Source of the DNA: G965232465 sp965232465
Lineage (GTDB): Bacteria; Pseudomonadota; Alphaproteobacteria; JAQWUY01
DNA length: 64,000 nucleotides
Assembly: GCA_965232465.1 (NCBI GenBank)
Contig: OZ246977.1
Coordinates: forward strand, 1,302,001 to 1,366,000
Reading direction: 5' to 3'
The notes under the pieces are model-generated. The model was given only the letters and a program-made list of their open reading frames with translations. It ran no database searches and was not told where the DNA came from. This document shows, one piece after another, positions 35,195 to 43,618 of the stretch. Numbering within the stretch: position 1 is the first letter of the stretch; each line of letters opens with the position of its first letter. The position numbers were made by a program, and so were the translations under genes.

Positions 35195-36466
35195 TTATCC
35201 TTTACGCATTAAAAATGCGGGGATAAAAGTCTGTTCTCCGAATGGTTTGTTACTTTCTTCCGCAGAAACTTCATCAATATTAAAATGATTTTTGTTATTA
35301 CTTTCTTTTTTCTTTTCATTGAATTTATGTATTTTTTCTGATTTTTTATTTTCAATTTTATAAAATTGTACCCGTTTATTTATCAATTTTAAAATGGCAT
35401 CCCATGCCTTTTGTTCTTTGGGCATTAACAAAGTATATGATACGCCTTGCTTGCCCGCCCGTCCCGTACGCCCAATACGGTGTACATAATCTTCGCTGTT
35501 GGGGGGAATATCCATATTTATCACATGCGATACTTCTGGAATATCCAATCCCCGTGCCGCCACATCGGAACATACCAAATAGGTAATTTCATCATTTTTA
35601 AAACTGCTTAGGCATGCAATCCGTTGCGATTGCACCATATCGCCATGCAATGCCCCAGCGTTAATGCCGTGTTTAACCAACTTGTTGTATATTGTATCCA
35701 CATCCCGTTTACGGTTGCAAAATACAATAGCATTCTTAATGGATTCTTTTTTTATGAGCTGCATTAAACTGGTGAATTTGTGTTTGTAATCGGATACGGA
35801 CACCACCCATTGTTCTATGTTTTCCGATGTTGTTGAATCGGGTGATATAATAATTTCTTTTGGGTTATTTAAAAATTTTTGTGCCAGTTTCTTAATATTA
35901 TTGGGATATGTGGCGGAAAACATAATATTTTGCCGTAAGGGGGGCAACATTTTTGTCAATTTTTCAATATCGGGAATAAAGCCCATATCCAACATGCGAT
36001 CGGCTTCGTCAATAACACATATTTTAACCTCAGTTAATAAAATATTGCCTTGTTCAATCAAATCCAATAATCGCCCTGGGGTGGCAATCACCACATCAAC
36101 CCCCTTGGCGATGGCTTTTTGTTGTTGTTGCATGGATGAGCCCCCAATGACAATAGCAGTGGAAAAATTGATATATTTGGAATATGTATCAAAATTTTCC
36201 TGTACTTGTAAGGCTAATTCCCGTGTGGGTTCGATAATCAGTGCCTTTGGCATCCGTGATTTTTTTGCCGATCCATTTAAAATATCCATAATCGGCAACG
36301 CAAACGAAGCGGTTTTTCCCGTTCCCGTTTGGGCAGACGCCAATATATCCCGATTCATAAATACAATCGGAATGGCTTTTTCTTGCACAGGGGTAGGGGT
36401 GTCGTATCCCATATCTGTGATGGCTTTTATTAAAGGTTCTGACAAACCTAAATTTAAAAATGACAT
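35195..36466 (-). CDS. DEAD-box RNA helicase (RhlE-like)
   Basis: 423-residue RNA-unwinding ATPase with all core motifs: Q motif (GYDTPTPVQEKAIP), I AQTGTGKT, Ia PTRELALQ, II DEAD, III SAT, then FCNRKRDVD, V ARGLDIP and VI HRIGRTGRAG. A Lys/Asn-rich tail of about 50 residues follows, as in RhlE. It likely helps rRNA maturation or mRNA turnover. A structured intergenic element lies just upstream (36535-36681). Confidence 0.93.
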   Translation of the reverse strand: MSFLNLGLSEPLIKAITDMGYDTPTPVQEKAIPIVFMNRDILASAQTGTGKTASFALPIMDILNGSAKKSRMPKALIIEPTRELALQVQENFDTYSKYINFSTAIVIGGSSMQQQQKAIAKGVDVVIATPGRLLDLIEQGNILLTEVKICVIDEADRMLDMGFIPDIEKLTKMLPPLRQNIMFSATYPNNIKKLAQKFLNNPKEIIISPDSTTSENIEQWVVSVSDYKHKFTSLMQLIKKESIKNAIVFCNRKRDVDTIYNKLVKHGINAGALHGDMVQSQRIACLSSFKNDEITYLVCSDVAARGLDIPEVSHVINMDIPPNSEDYVHRIGRTGRAGKQGVSYTLLMPKEQKAWDAILKLINKRVQFYKIENKKSEKIHKFNEKKKESNNKNHFNIDEVSAEESNKPFGEQTFIPAFLMRKG

Positions 36467-36534
36467 GTGTTTATGTGTGTTACCTCATATTGTTAAAATA
36501 TATAGTCAATTAAATGTAATTTGATTGACTAAAT

Positions 36535-36681
36535 GCGGTTGCAACCGCTTGCCACGCAGTGGCATTGTGGTGTCCGATCGGGGTGAGTGCATGTGGATTT
36601 TTGTCATGCGAAGCATGGGTAAATCCACATCAAACGCAAGAATGTACAAAAAAGCTGGGGCGTTAGCCCCTTAGACTCACC
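36535..36681. other. Structured intergenic element (nested hairpins), possible ncRNA or MITE
   Basis: Five stems are visible: GCGGTT/AACCGC (36535-36548), TGCCAC/GTGGCA (36550-36564), a long arm ATGTGGATTT/AAATCCACAT (36591-36630) with inner CATGC/GCATG, GGGGC/GCCCC (36657-36670), and an outer GGTGAGT/ACTCACC (36582-36588 with 36675-36681) enclosing the last two arms. The whole is much more GC-rich than the flanks. On the minus strand GGGGC/GCCCC is followed by a T run. It accounts for most of the 311-bp gap before the alpha/beta hydrolase gene. Confidence 0.6.
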
Positions 36682-36738
36682 ATATAACCAACAAAATAAA
36701 ATGTGCAGTATAATTATGATGAATCATTTTATACCGTA

Positions 36739-36767
36739 TTGACTATATTTTGTATACCCAATTATAA
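36739..36767 (+). promoter_or_regulatory. Promoter of the alpha/beta hydrolase gene
   Basis: TTGACT (36739-36744), 17 nt, TTATAA (36762-36767). An AAGGA lies about 8 nt before the ATG at 36836. Confidence 0.6.
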
Positions 36768-36835
36768 CATTGTGTTATAAATATATCCATATAAATTTAT
36801 AAAAATCACATAGATAAACAATACCTAAGGACAAT

Positions 36836-37585
36836 ATGATGTATAAAAACACACTTTATACCACAAAGGATACCTTGCCAACCCTAGTATTTTTACCGGG
36901 TGTGTTAAATACGGCTGATTTATTTTACGAACAACAACAATTTTTACAAGATACCTTTCATATCCACCATGCGGATACTTATAATTATGATTGCCTGCAT
37001 AAAATGGCGGAATCTGCGTTGGATAATACCACCGGTGACCTTATACTTATTGGATTGTCGATGGGGGGATATTGTGCATTGGAAATGTTTAATCAATGTT
37101 TTGATCGTATCAAAGGATTGGTATTGTTTAACAGTGGGGCAACCCCACCCACCCCCGCAAACTTGCTGCACAGAAAAAAATTGATACAACAGGCACAAAC
37201 AGGGCGGTTTATTGGTATCAGCAATGCCATATTGAATATGGTGTTAGGCAGTGCCAATCGCAACAATCAAAGTATTCGTAATCGCATCAGAAAAATGAGC
37301 AATTCTTTGGATAGGGATGTATATATCCGACAACAAACCGCCATTATGAATCGCCCGGATCCCCGCCCAGCGTTGGTCAATTCAACCGTACCAGCATTAT
37401 TTATTGTCGGCGAAGAAGATACGATTGTTCCCCCCGAAGATTTATATATGGTCGCCCAATCAAAACAAAATGCTACATACCATATATTTAATAATGCGGG
37501 GCATATGTGCCCTCTGGAATTTCCAGAAAAATGCGAAAAATATTTAAAACAATGGCTGAAATTACATTTTAATGTTGACCTTTAA
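36836..37585 (+). CDS. Alpha/beta hydrolase
   Basis: 249-residue serine hydrolase fold. Oxyanion segment LVFLPGVLNTADLF, nucleophile elbow GLSMGG (Ser in ILIGLSMGGYCALEMF), acid Asp in FIVGEEDTIVPPE and His in NAGHMCPLEFPE complete the triad. No signal peptide, so cytoplasmic. Substrate unknown. The fold also serves esterases, lactonases and MenH-like enzymes. It precedes tRNA-His by 35 nt. Confidence 0.88.
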   Translation: MMYKNTLYTTKDTLPTLVFLPGVLNTADLFYEQQQFLQDTFHIHHADTYNYDCLHKMAESALDNTTGDLILIGLSMGGYCALEMFNQCFDRIKGLVLFNSGATPPTPANLLHRKKLIQQAQTGRFIGISNAILNMVLGSANRNNQSIRNRIRKMSNSLDRDVYIRQQTAIMNRPDPRPALVNSTVPALFIVGEEDTIVPPEDLYMVAQSKQNATYHIFNNAGHMCPLEFPEKCEKYLKQWLKLHFNVDL

Positions 37586-37620
37586 ACCATAACAGTATAA
37601 AACACTGTGTGTCAGCTGTG

Positions 37621-37697
37621 GTGGCTATAGCTCAGTCGGTTAGAGCGCTGGTTTGTGGTACCAGAGGTCGGGGGTTCAAGTCCCCTTAGCCACCCCA
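37621..37697 (+). tRNA. tRNA-His (GTG)
   Basis: Full cloverleaf: acceptor GTGGCTA/TAGCCAC, D arm with AGCTCAGTCGGTTAGAGC, anticodon arm CTGGTTTGTGGTACCAG with GTG, T arm GGGGGTTCAAGTCCCC, discriminator C and encoded CCA. A G at 37620 supplies the tRNA-His-specific G-1 opposite C73. Confidence 0.97.
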
Positions 37698-37743
37698 CTT
37701 TTTCCCTTTTCATCACTTGTGCTTACTTCACTTTATGTGAAAT

Positions 37744-38412
37744 TCAATCTTTTACAGGCATATACTGGTTATCCCCCCAATCAGTATCAGGATTTTTTAG
37801 CATGATTTCTATGAATATGAAAAGAAGTTTTTCAATTAACCGTCTTGCAGTTGCTAAGGATTCTCGATTTTTATCACTTTTGTATGTGGCAAAGCCATGT
37901 AATATTTGATTGCGTAATACATATAGGCGGTCAAATAGCACCTCTAAAACTTTTTCTGTATCTCTTTTACATAACCATATTGCTGTACTTTTTTTAGTAT
38001 TTTCAAATTGTTGTTGCCAATCAGTGTGAATATTTTCATTCATAAGATTTTTCCAATAGGGTTCATATAGGTACTGATTGTTTAATAAGTTGCGTGGGGC
38101 ATCAGAAAAATTATCCCATAAACAGTCATGAATTACCTGTTCGCTATCTGCATGTAATAAACGAATAAAGAAAGCCTCAAAGCGTTTTCGTTCGGTTTTT
38201 AGTTCTTGTGAATTTCCCCCATACATAGCATTAAATGCAATCCAAGAAAACACAAAAAACTTGTCGTCATCATCATAAGTCGTATTGGCACATTTCAGCC
38301 AACTGATAGCACGATGGATTCGTAATCGCAATTTTGAATCTTCTGGAAGTTTATATTTTAAATCCGTAAAATATTTGGTATTATACATTAATTTGCTTTC
38401 ATTATCAGACAT
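37744..38412 (-). CDS. HEPN-like protein beside tRNA-His
   Basis: 222 residues, helical. The C-terminal part has FDRLYVLRNQILHGFAT, which carries the HEPN motif R-x4-H (RNQILH), typical of RNA-cleaving HEPN toxins and defence RNases. The N-terminal part has WLKCANTTYDDDDKFFVFSW and IAFNAMYGG, as in several uncharacterised HEPN families. It stands alone, tail-to-tail with tRNA-His 47 nt away, with no antitoxin nucleotidyltransferase (MNT) beside it. Composition is AT-rich. Function is inferred from the motif only. Confidence 0.7.
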   Translation of the reverse strand: MSDNESKLMYNTKYFTDLKYKLPEDSKLRLRIHRAISWLKCANTTYDDDDKFFVFSWIAFNAMYGGNSQELKTERKRFEAFFIRLLHADSEQVIHDCLWDNFSDAPRNLLNNQYLYEPYWKNLMNENIHTDWQQQFENTKKSTAIWLCKRDTEKVLEVLFDRLYVLRNQILHGFATYKSDKNRESLATARRLIEKLLFIFIEIMLKNPDTDWGDNQYMPVKD

Positions 38413-38767
38413 ACAGCCCCTTTATTATATACTTCGTTTAAATAACATATTTTAACTATAAAAACATAGATGATAAAATAAATAAAAAAATACCATTTCT
38501 ATCATTTTTATAGCACCAAATAATATAGCATATACAGTTATACTGTCAATTATATATAAAAATAAGAGGGTTTATTATTTTTTGCCCATAAAAGTATCAT
38601 GCTTAATTTTTAATCATTATTTTGTACTCTGATATGATAATATTGCCTAAAAAATATACATTTTTATTAAATGATATTTTTTGGGCATGCGATAGTATAT
38701 AAAATATATCTGCAAATCCTATGAACAACAAGCCTTTTATACTGTTTTATTGTCCTTGTTAAATAAA
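38413..38767. other. AT-rich gap upstream of glnB
   Basis: About 355 bp of very AT-rich sequence between the HEPN gene start and the glnB promoter. I see no gene, tRNA or clear hairpin, and no NtrC-type TGCACC/GGTGCA dyad, although such sites would be expected here for a sigma54 promoter. Confidence 0.6.
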
Positions 38768-38785
38768 TTGGCATGTATATTGCAT
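38768..38785 (+). promoter_or_regulatory. Sigma54 (-24/-12) promoter of glnB-glnA
   Basis: TTGGCATGTATATTGCAT has GG and GC separated by 10 nt, matching the sigma54 consensus TGGCAC-N5-TTGC. Transcription would start near 38796, about 30 nt before the glnB ATG. Nitrogen-regulated glnBA operons in alphaproteobacteria commonly use this type. Confidence 0.75.
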
Positions 38786-38825
38786 AATAATTGACAACAC
38801 AGTATTTTAAATTAAGATAAACCTT

Positions 38826-39164
38826 ATGAAAAAAGTTGAAGCTATTATTAAACCTTTTAAATTGGACGAAGTCCGTGATGCCTTGGGTGAAATTGGTATC
38901 CAAGGTATGACAGTGACCGAAGTAAAAGGATTTGGGCGACAAAAAGGGCATACAGAATTGTACCAAGGGGCGGAGTATGTGGTTGATTTTTTACCAAAAA
39001 TAAAATTGGAATTGGTCATTGCAGACAGTCAATTGGAACAAGTGATTGATGTGATATTAAAATCGGCATATACCGGTCGTATTGGCGATGGTAAAATATT
39101 TATATCTGGTGTTGAAGAAGCGATTCGTATTCGCACACATGAAAGTGGCGAAAACGCTTTGTAG
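38826..39164 (+). CDS. glnB: Nitrogen regulatory protein PII
   Basis: 112-residue trimeric sensor of 2-oxoglutarate, ATP/ADP and glutamine state. The T loop holds the uridylylation tyrosine Y51 in GHTELYQGAEYVVDFLPK, followed by the KIKLELVIAD strand and the nucleotide-binding signature TGRIGDGKIFI. It would regulate adenylylation of glutamine synthetase and NtrB. It is 36 nt upstream of glnA in one operon behind a sigma54-type promoter. Confidence 0.97.
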   Translation: MKKVEAIIKPFKLDEVRDALGEIGIQGMTVTEVKGFGRQKGHTELYQGAEYVVDFLPKIKLELVIADSQLEQVIDVILKSAYTGRIGDGKIFISGVEEAIRIRTHESGENAL

Positions 39165-39200
39165 TGTAAGTTGTTAATTGTAAAATAAGGAGATTTTGAT

Positions 39201-40613
39201 ATGACAACAGTAAGTGAAGTTTTAAAGTTAATCGAAGAAAATGGTGCGGAATTTGTGGACTTTCGCTTTACCGACACAAAAGGGCGGTGGCATCACATGA
39301 CCCAGCATGTATCCACTGTCGATAAGGATATGTTGGAAAATGGTATCATGTTTGATGGGTCTTCAATTTCTGGGTGGAAAACAATTGATGATTCCGATAT
39401 GTTGCTGATTCCCGATTTTGGAACGGCGGTAATGGATCCATTTTCTAATGTACCACAATTGATTATTATTTGTGATGTTGTGGAACCTTCCACAGGCGAA
39501 GGATATGACCGTGATCCACGGACAATTGCCAAAAAAGCATTGGCATATATGACCGATCAAAATGTGGGCGACACAGCTTTCTTTGGTCCAGAAGCAGAAT
39601 TCTTTATGTTTGATGATGTGCGTTGGTCCACAGATCCTTATAAAATGGGGTTCCAATTGGACGACGAAGAATTGCCCATCAGCACAGACACAGAATATCC
39701 ATATTCTGGCAACGATGGATACCATGTAAAAACCAAAGGCGGATATATTCCAACTTTACCCCTTGATAAGTGTGGCGATATCCGTGCGGATATGATAACA
39801 ACAGGTTTAGAGTTTGGTGTTCCCATGGAAAAACACCACCACGAAGTGGCATCCGCACAACATGAACTGGGTACAAAATTTCAAACTCTGGTGGAATGTG
39901 GGGATATGATGCAAAAGTACAAGCATACCATACAAAATGTGGCAAAACGCCATGGCAAAACGGCCACTTTTATGCCAAAACCTGTAAAAGGGGATAATGG
40001 TACGGGGATGCATGTACACCAATCCCTTTGGAAAGACGGTGAAAATATTTTTGCAGGGGATGGATATGTAGGCTTATCTGATATTTGCCTATACTACATT
40101 GGTGGTATTATCAAGCACGCAAAAGCAATTAATGCGTTTACAAATGCGTCTACGAATTCATATAAACGGTTAATTCCTGGCTTTGAAGCCCCTGTATTAT
40201 TGGCATATTCTGCGTCTAATCGTTCCGCATCTTGTCGTATTCCGCATGCGTCTTCTCCGAAAGCAAAACGGGTCGAAGTACGGTTTCCAGACCCCTCTGC
40301 AAACCCATATTTGGCATATACTGCATTGTTAATGGCGGGGCTTGATGGTATTAAGAATAAAATGCACCCGGGTGCAGCAAACGACCAAGATTTATACGAA
40401 TTGTCCCCAGAAGAATTGGAGGGCATTCCAACCGTAGCCGGTTCTTTACGCGAAGCATTGGAAAGTTTGGATGCAGACCGTGGGTTTTTAACCGCTGGTG
40501 GTGTATTTACGGACGCATTTATCGACAGCTACTTGGAATTGAAATGGGAAGAAGTATACACTTTCGAACACACCCCACACCCTGTGGAATTCCATATGTA
40601 TTATGATTGTTAA
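39201..40613 (+). CDS. glnA: Glutamine synthetase type I
   Basis: 470-residue dodecameric GSI making glutamine from glutamate and ammonia. Features: FVDFRFTDTKGRWHH, the first Mg/Glu segment FFGPEAEFFMFD, the ATP region NGTGMHVHQSLW, KRLIPGFEAPV and the flap NRSASCRIP. Y399 in DLYELSPEELEGIP matches E. coli Tyr397, the adenylylation site, so control by GlnE is expected. An AAGGAG Shine-Dalgarno precedes the ATG. A terminator follows. Confidence 0.98.
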   Translation: MTTVSEVLKLIEENGAEFVDFRFTDTKGRWHHMTQHVSTVDKDMLENGIMFDGSSISGWKTIDDSDMLLIPDFGTAVMDPFSNVPQLIIICDVVEPSTGEGYDRDPRTIAKKALAYMTDQNVGDTAFFGPEAEFFMFDDVRWSTDPYKMGFQLDDEELPISTDTEYPYSGNDGYHVKTKGGYIPTLPLDKCGDIRADMITTGLEFGVPMEKHHHEVASAQHELGTKFQTLVECGDMMQKYKHTIQNVAKRHGKTATFMPKPVKGDNGTGMHVHQSLWKDGENIFAGDGYVGLSDICLYYIGGIIKHAKAINAFTNASTNSYKRLIPGFEAPVLLAYSASNRSASCRIPHASSPKAKRVEVRFPDPSANPYLAYTALLMAGLDGIKNKMHPGAANDQDLYELSPEELEGIPTVAGSLREALESLDADRGFLTAGGVFTDAFIDSYLELKWEEVYTFEHTPHPVEFHMYYDC

Positions 40614-40627
40614 GAGTATTATCATAC

Positions 40628-40659
40628 AAAAAAACCCGCCTTATTCGGTGGGTTTTTTT
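40628..40659 (+). terminator. Terminator of glnB-glnA
   Basis: ACCCGCC and GGTGGGT form a 7-bp stem with one G-U pair around a 6-nt loop, flanked by A and T runs. It probably works on both strands. Confidence 0.9.
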
Positions 40660-40697
40660 GTATATCTTTTTTATACATATTATGCTATAATTTACAT

Positions 40698-41135
40698 ATG
40701 AATGATACACATTATTATACTTCACCCATTGGCACACTGGAAATAACCGCTGACAGTAGGGGACTTTTAGCTGTAAAACCCATACCCGATATGGGTGATT
40801 CTGTGTCGAGCGATAATGCCCATATTCAACATACTATTTTGTGGCTAGATGCATATTTTAAAGGGGATTTTCCCCCATCGATCCCCGCCATATCCGCTCC
40901 ATTAACCGCATACCAATGGGATTTAACCCAAATTCCCGTGGGTACAACCCGGCAATATGGACAGATAAAAACCCCACAACATGCCCGGGCATATGGCAGA
41001 GCCTGTGCCACCAACCCCATATATATTCTTATTCCGTGTCATCGTGTAATATCCGCCAGCGGTGTTGTTCAGTATGGGGGAGGGGCTGATATGAAATTAT
41101 GGTTATTAAATCACGAAAAAACACATTCTGCCTAG
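40698..41135 (+). CDS. ogt: Methylated-DNA-protein cysteine methyltransferase
   Basis: 145-residue suicide repair protein removing O6-alkyl groups from guanine. The active site is PCHRVI in YILIPCHRVISASG. The DNA-binding helix region is RQYGQIKTPQHARAYGRACATNP. The N-terminal half is short (YYTSPIGTLEITADSRGL), giving a protein slightly below the usual 160-170 residues. Single gene between two intergenic regions. Confidence 0.93.
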   Translation: MNDTHYYTSPIGTLEITADSRGLLAVKPIPDMGDSVSSDNAHIQHTILWLDAYFKGDFPPSIPAISAPLTAYQWDLTQIPVGTTRQYGQIKTPQHARAYGRACATNPIYILIPCHRVISASGVVQYGGGADMKLWLLNHEKTHSA

Positions 41136-41214
41136 GCAGTGAACTTATAAAAAGGGGGGGATTAATGATAAGAGATGTGATTCACTGGGATATTATATCG
41201 CCTAAAAGTAGTAG

Positions 41215-41235
41215 TGTAAATTTTATGAATTTACA
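41215..41235. promoter_or_regulatory. Perfect inverted repeat upstream of the polyol operon
   Basis: Half-sites TGTAAATT (41215-41222) and AATTTACA (41228-41235) with a 5-nt centre, ending 23 nt upstream of the -35. Position suits an activator or repressor operator. No regulator gene lies in the operon. Confidence 0.5.
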
Positions 41236-41258
41236 ACCTAGTATACCTAAATTTTTTC

Positions 41259-41287
41259 TTGACATATTTTTTTCTTTTTGATACTAT
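41259..41287 (+). promoter_or_regulatory. Promoter of the polyol ABC transporter operon
   Basis: TTGACA (41259-41264), 17 nt, TACTAT (41282-41287). It gives a leader of about 65 nt before the ATG at 41360, which has GGAG about 9 nt upstream. Confidence 0.75.
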
Positions 41288-41359
41288 TTTTGTATAAATA
41301 GTCTGATAAATTAAGAATATTTATAAGGTATAGTATAATATAGAAATGGAGATTTTATT

Positions 41360-42625
41360 ATGAGATTAAGACAATACTTTGAGTCGACTGTTTTTGCATT
41401 GGCATTATCTGCAATGGCGGGATCTGCGTATGCAAATGTGTGTAGCAGTGATGTGCGTATTTTGGCACAACCGCAGGCTGGTTTAACAACCACAGAACAA
41501 TTTGCAGACGAATTTAAAAAAATATCAGGGGCGAGTTTCCAAATTGATTATCTGAACGAAAACGACCGTCGTGCGAAATCTCGGGCGGATGCCTCCACCA
41601 TTGGTAGGTATAATGTGTATTATATAGACGAAGCCAACTTGGCACAATTTGCGTCTGCGGGTTGGATTGTACCATTGTTGGATCATTATCCTGCACAATA
41701 TGATTTTGAAGATTTTGATTCTGGTCGCCGTACGACCGCCACATATGATGGCAAAGTATGGTTTGCACCGATTACTGGTGGTGGGGACTTGATGGTGTAC
41801 CGCACGGATATTTTTGATGCCAAGGGCGTAAAACCGCCTAAGACCTTAGAAGAATTGTTTGAAGTGGTGCAAAAAGTACATGATCCAGATAATGGTATTT
41901 ATGGTTTTGCCCTGCGGGGACAACGGGGATCTGGTGCTAATGTGTGGCGGTGGATGCCATACTTCCGTGGTTTTGGTGGCGAATGGTTCTCGGATAATGG
42001 TAAGCCCGCATTTAACAGTGATGCGGCGGTTAAGGCAACGGAAACTTACCTAAAACTATTTGAATATTCCCCCCCCGGTACTCGTACAGGCAGTTGGGAT
42101 GAATCAACCGGTGCCTTTAATTCAGGTCAGGTTGCATTGATTGTTGAATCCGCCCCTCTTGGCGGTATGTCCCTAAACCCTGCTAATTCAAATGTATCTG
42201 ATAAGGTTGCGTTTGGTACGCCACCAACACCGCTGACTGGTGGTGGATACGCACACGGATTTGCAGTCGGTTCCAAAGCCAACAAATCCCGAGCAGAACG
42301 GGATTGTGCGGCACTTTGGGTGGCATGGGCAACATCCAAAGACAATGAACTTCGCAGATTACAAGCCGGTCAATCTGGGGAATTAAACCGTACGAGTATC
42401 TTTAGCAGTGCGGAATTTTCAAAGGCATTCGGTACAGCATTGCCAGAGGCTCTAAGTGCCACAGCACCCTTTACCAAAGTAAATTTTTGGCAACATGAAA
42501 AATGGCCAGATCTTGGTAACCGTTGGGGTATTATTTTAGAAGAATTGATTACCGGACAACGCACCGATATCAAAGAGAGCTTGAATGAACTAGAAGAATA
42601 TGCCCTTGAATTAATGGCAAAATAA
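41360..42625 (+). CDS. ABC transporter sugar/polyol-binding protein
   Basis: 421-residue periplasmic solute-binding protein of family 1. Signal peptide MRLRQYFESTVFALALSAM then AGSAYA. The mature part has the family segments FKKISGASFQIDYL, YNVYYIDEANLAQFASAGWI, DGKVWFAPITGGGDLMVYRTDIF and YGFALRGQRGSGANVWRW. Polyol (xylitol, sorbitol or mannitol) is the likeliest ligand because the operon includes a xylitol-dehydrogenase-like enzyme and a xylulokinase remnant. A gap of 129 nt separates it from the first permease, common after highly expressed binding proteins. Confidence 0.9.
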   Translation: MRLRQYFESTVFALALSAMAGSAYANVCSSDVRILAQPQAGLTTTEQFADEFKKISGASFQIDYLNENDRRAKSRADASTIGRYNVYYIDEANLAQFASAGWIVPLLDHYPAQYDFEDFDSGRRTTATYDGKVWFAPITGGGDLMVYRTDIFDAKGVKPPKTLEELFEVVQKVHDPDNGIYGFALRGQRGSGANVWRWMPYFRGFGGEWFSDNGKPAFNSDAAVKATETYLKLFEYSPPGTRTGSWDESTGAFNSGQVALIVESAPLGGMSLNPANSNVSDKVAFGTPPTPLTGGGYAHGFAVGSKANKSRAERDCAALWVAWATSKDNELRRLQAGQSGELNRTSIFSSAEFSKAFGTALPEALSATAPFTKVNFWQHEKWPDLGNRWGIILEELITGQRTDIKESLNELEEYALELMAK

Positions 42626-42754
42626 GTGGAAACACCGTTCATCTAATATGATGGGCATAGGTATAATCCAAGTTATCTTTGGTATGAGGTAACTTGGCTT
42701 GTACTGTCTGTTTTACATAAGAGTTTTTGTTGGTAATACTAAGGAAACAAGAAC

Positions 42755-43618
42755 ATGAAAAATCGCAGTTCTTTGCCATATACTTTTTTAATTCCTACTG
42801 TTGTATTATTGGCAATTTTGGCATTAACGCCAACGCTGTATGCATTACATGTATCGTTTACTGATAGAACACTGTTTGACACAGGGTGGGATTATGTAGG
42901 CTTTAAAAATTATATAAAACTGTTTGACGACAGACGGTTTATAAATGCAACGGTTGTGTCCTTTAAATGGGAAATTATCACTGTATCGGCAACTATGTTG
43001 GTTGCCTTAGGTCTGGGTGTTTTAATGTTCGAAGGGGCATCGCCTAAAACCCGCAATGTGTATTGTTTGATTTTCTTAATCCCTGTACTTCTGCCCCGTG
43101 TGTGTGCGGCGTTTGTGTGGAAATTTGCGTTTCATCCATTGTATGGGATTATCACATATCCATACAGGGCGATTACAGGTAAACCCCTTGACCTTTTGGC
43201 GGATCCTTCAATGGCGTTATCAGTGGTTGCGTTTGTGGATGTGTGGCAATGGGGATTCTTTTTTGCAGTGATTATTTTAAAATTACTCGAAGCCTTACCC
43301 CCACAACCTATTGAGGCGGCACGGCTAGATAATGCTAAACCTTGGGAAATTCATTTATATATTACAATTCCTATGTTAAAGACCCCTTTAATTAGTTTGG
43401 CATTGGTCAAGGCGATTGAATCTTTGCGATCGTTTGATTTGATTTATGTTATGACCCGTGGGGGACCTGGTATCAGCACAGAAACCATTGATATGTATGC
43501 GTTTTCACAAGGATTTATCGAAGCCGGTAAAATTGGCTATGCGTCCAGTATATCGGTGATTATTTTGATTGTAACAATTGTAACATTCAGTATCGTTTGG
43601 AAAAGGGTAAACAAATGA
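42755..43618 (+). CDS. ABC sugar/polyol permease, MalF-type
   Basis: 287-residue inner-membrane permease with six predicted segments. The EAA loop that contacts the ATPase reads EAARLDNAKPWEIHLYITIP. It starts with the MalF/UgpA-type PYTFLIPTVVLLAI. Its TGA overlaps the next permease start as ATGA. Confidence 0.93.
   Translation: MKNRSSLPYTFLIPTVVLLAILALTPTLYALHVSFTDRTLFDTGWDYVGFKNYIKLFDDRRFINATVVSFKWEIITVSATMLVALGLGVLMFEGASPKTRNVYCLIFLIPVLLPRVCAAFVWKFAFHPLYGIITYPYRAITGKPLDLLADPSMALSVVAFVDVWQWGFFFAVIILKLLEALPPQPIEAARLDNAKPWEIHLYITIPMLKTPLISLALVKAIESLRSFDLIYVMTRGGPGISTETIDMYAFSQGFIEAGKIGYASSISVIILIVTIVTFSIVWKRVNK

Noticed and set aside
38791..38820. TTGACA upstream of glnB as a sigma70 promoter
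   Set aside because: No acceptable -10 at 16-18 nt. The sigma54 pattern just upstream fits better.
41165..41281. 38-codon frame after a G-rich stretch, upstream of the polyol operon
   Set aside because: It overlaps the dyad and the TTGACA promoter, and the product has no recognisable features.
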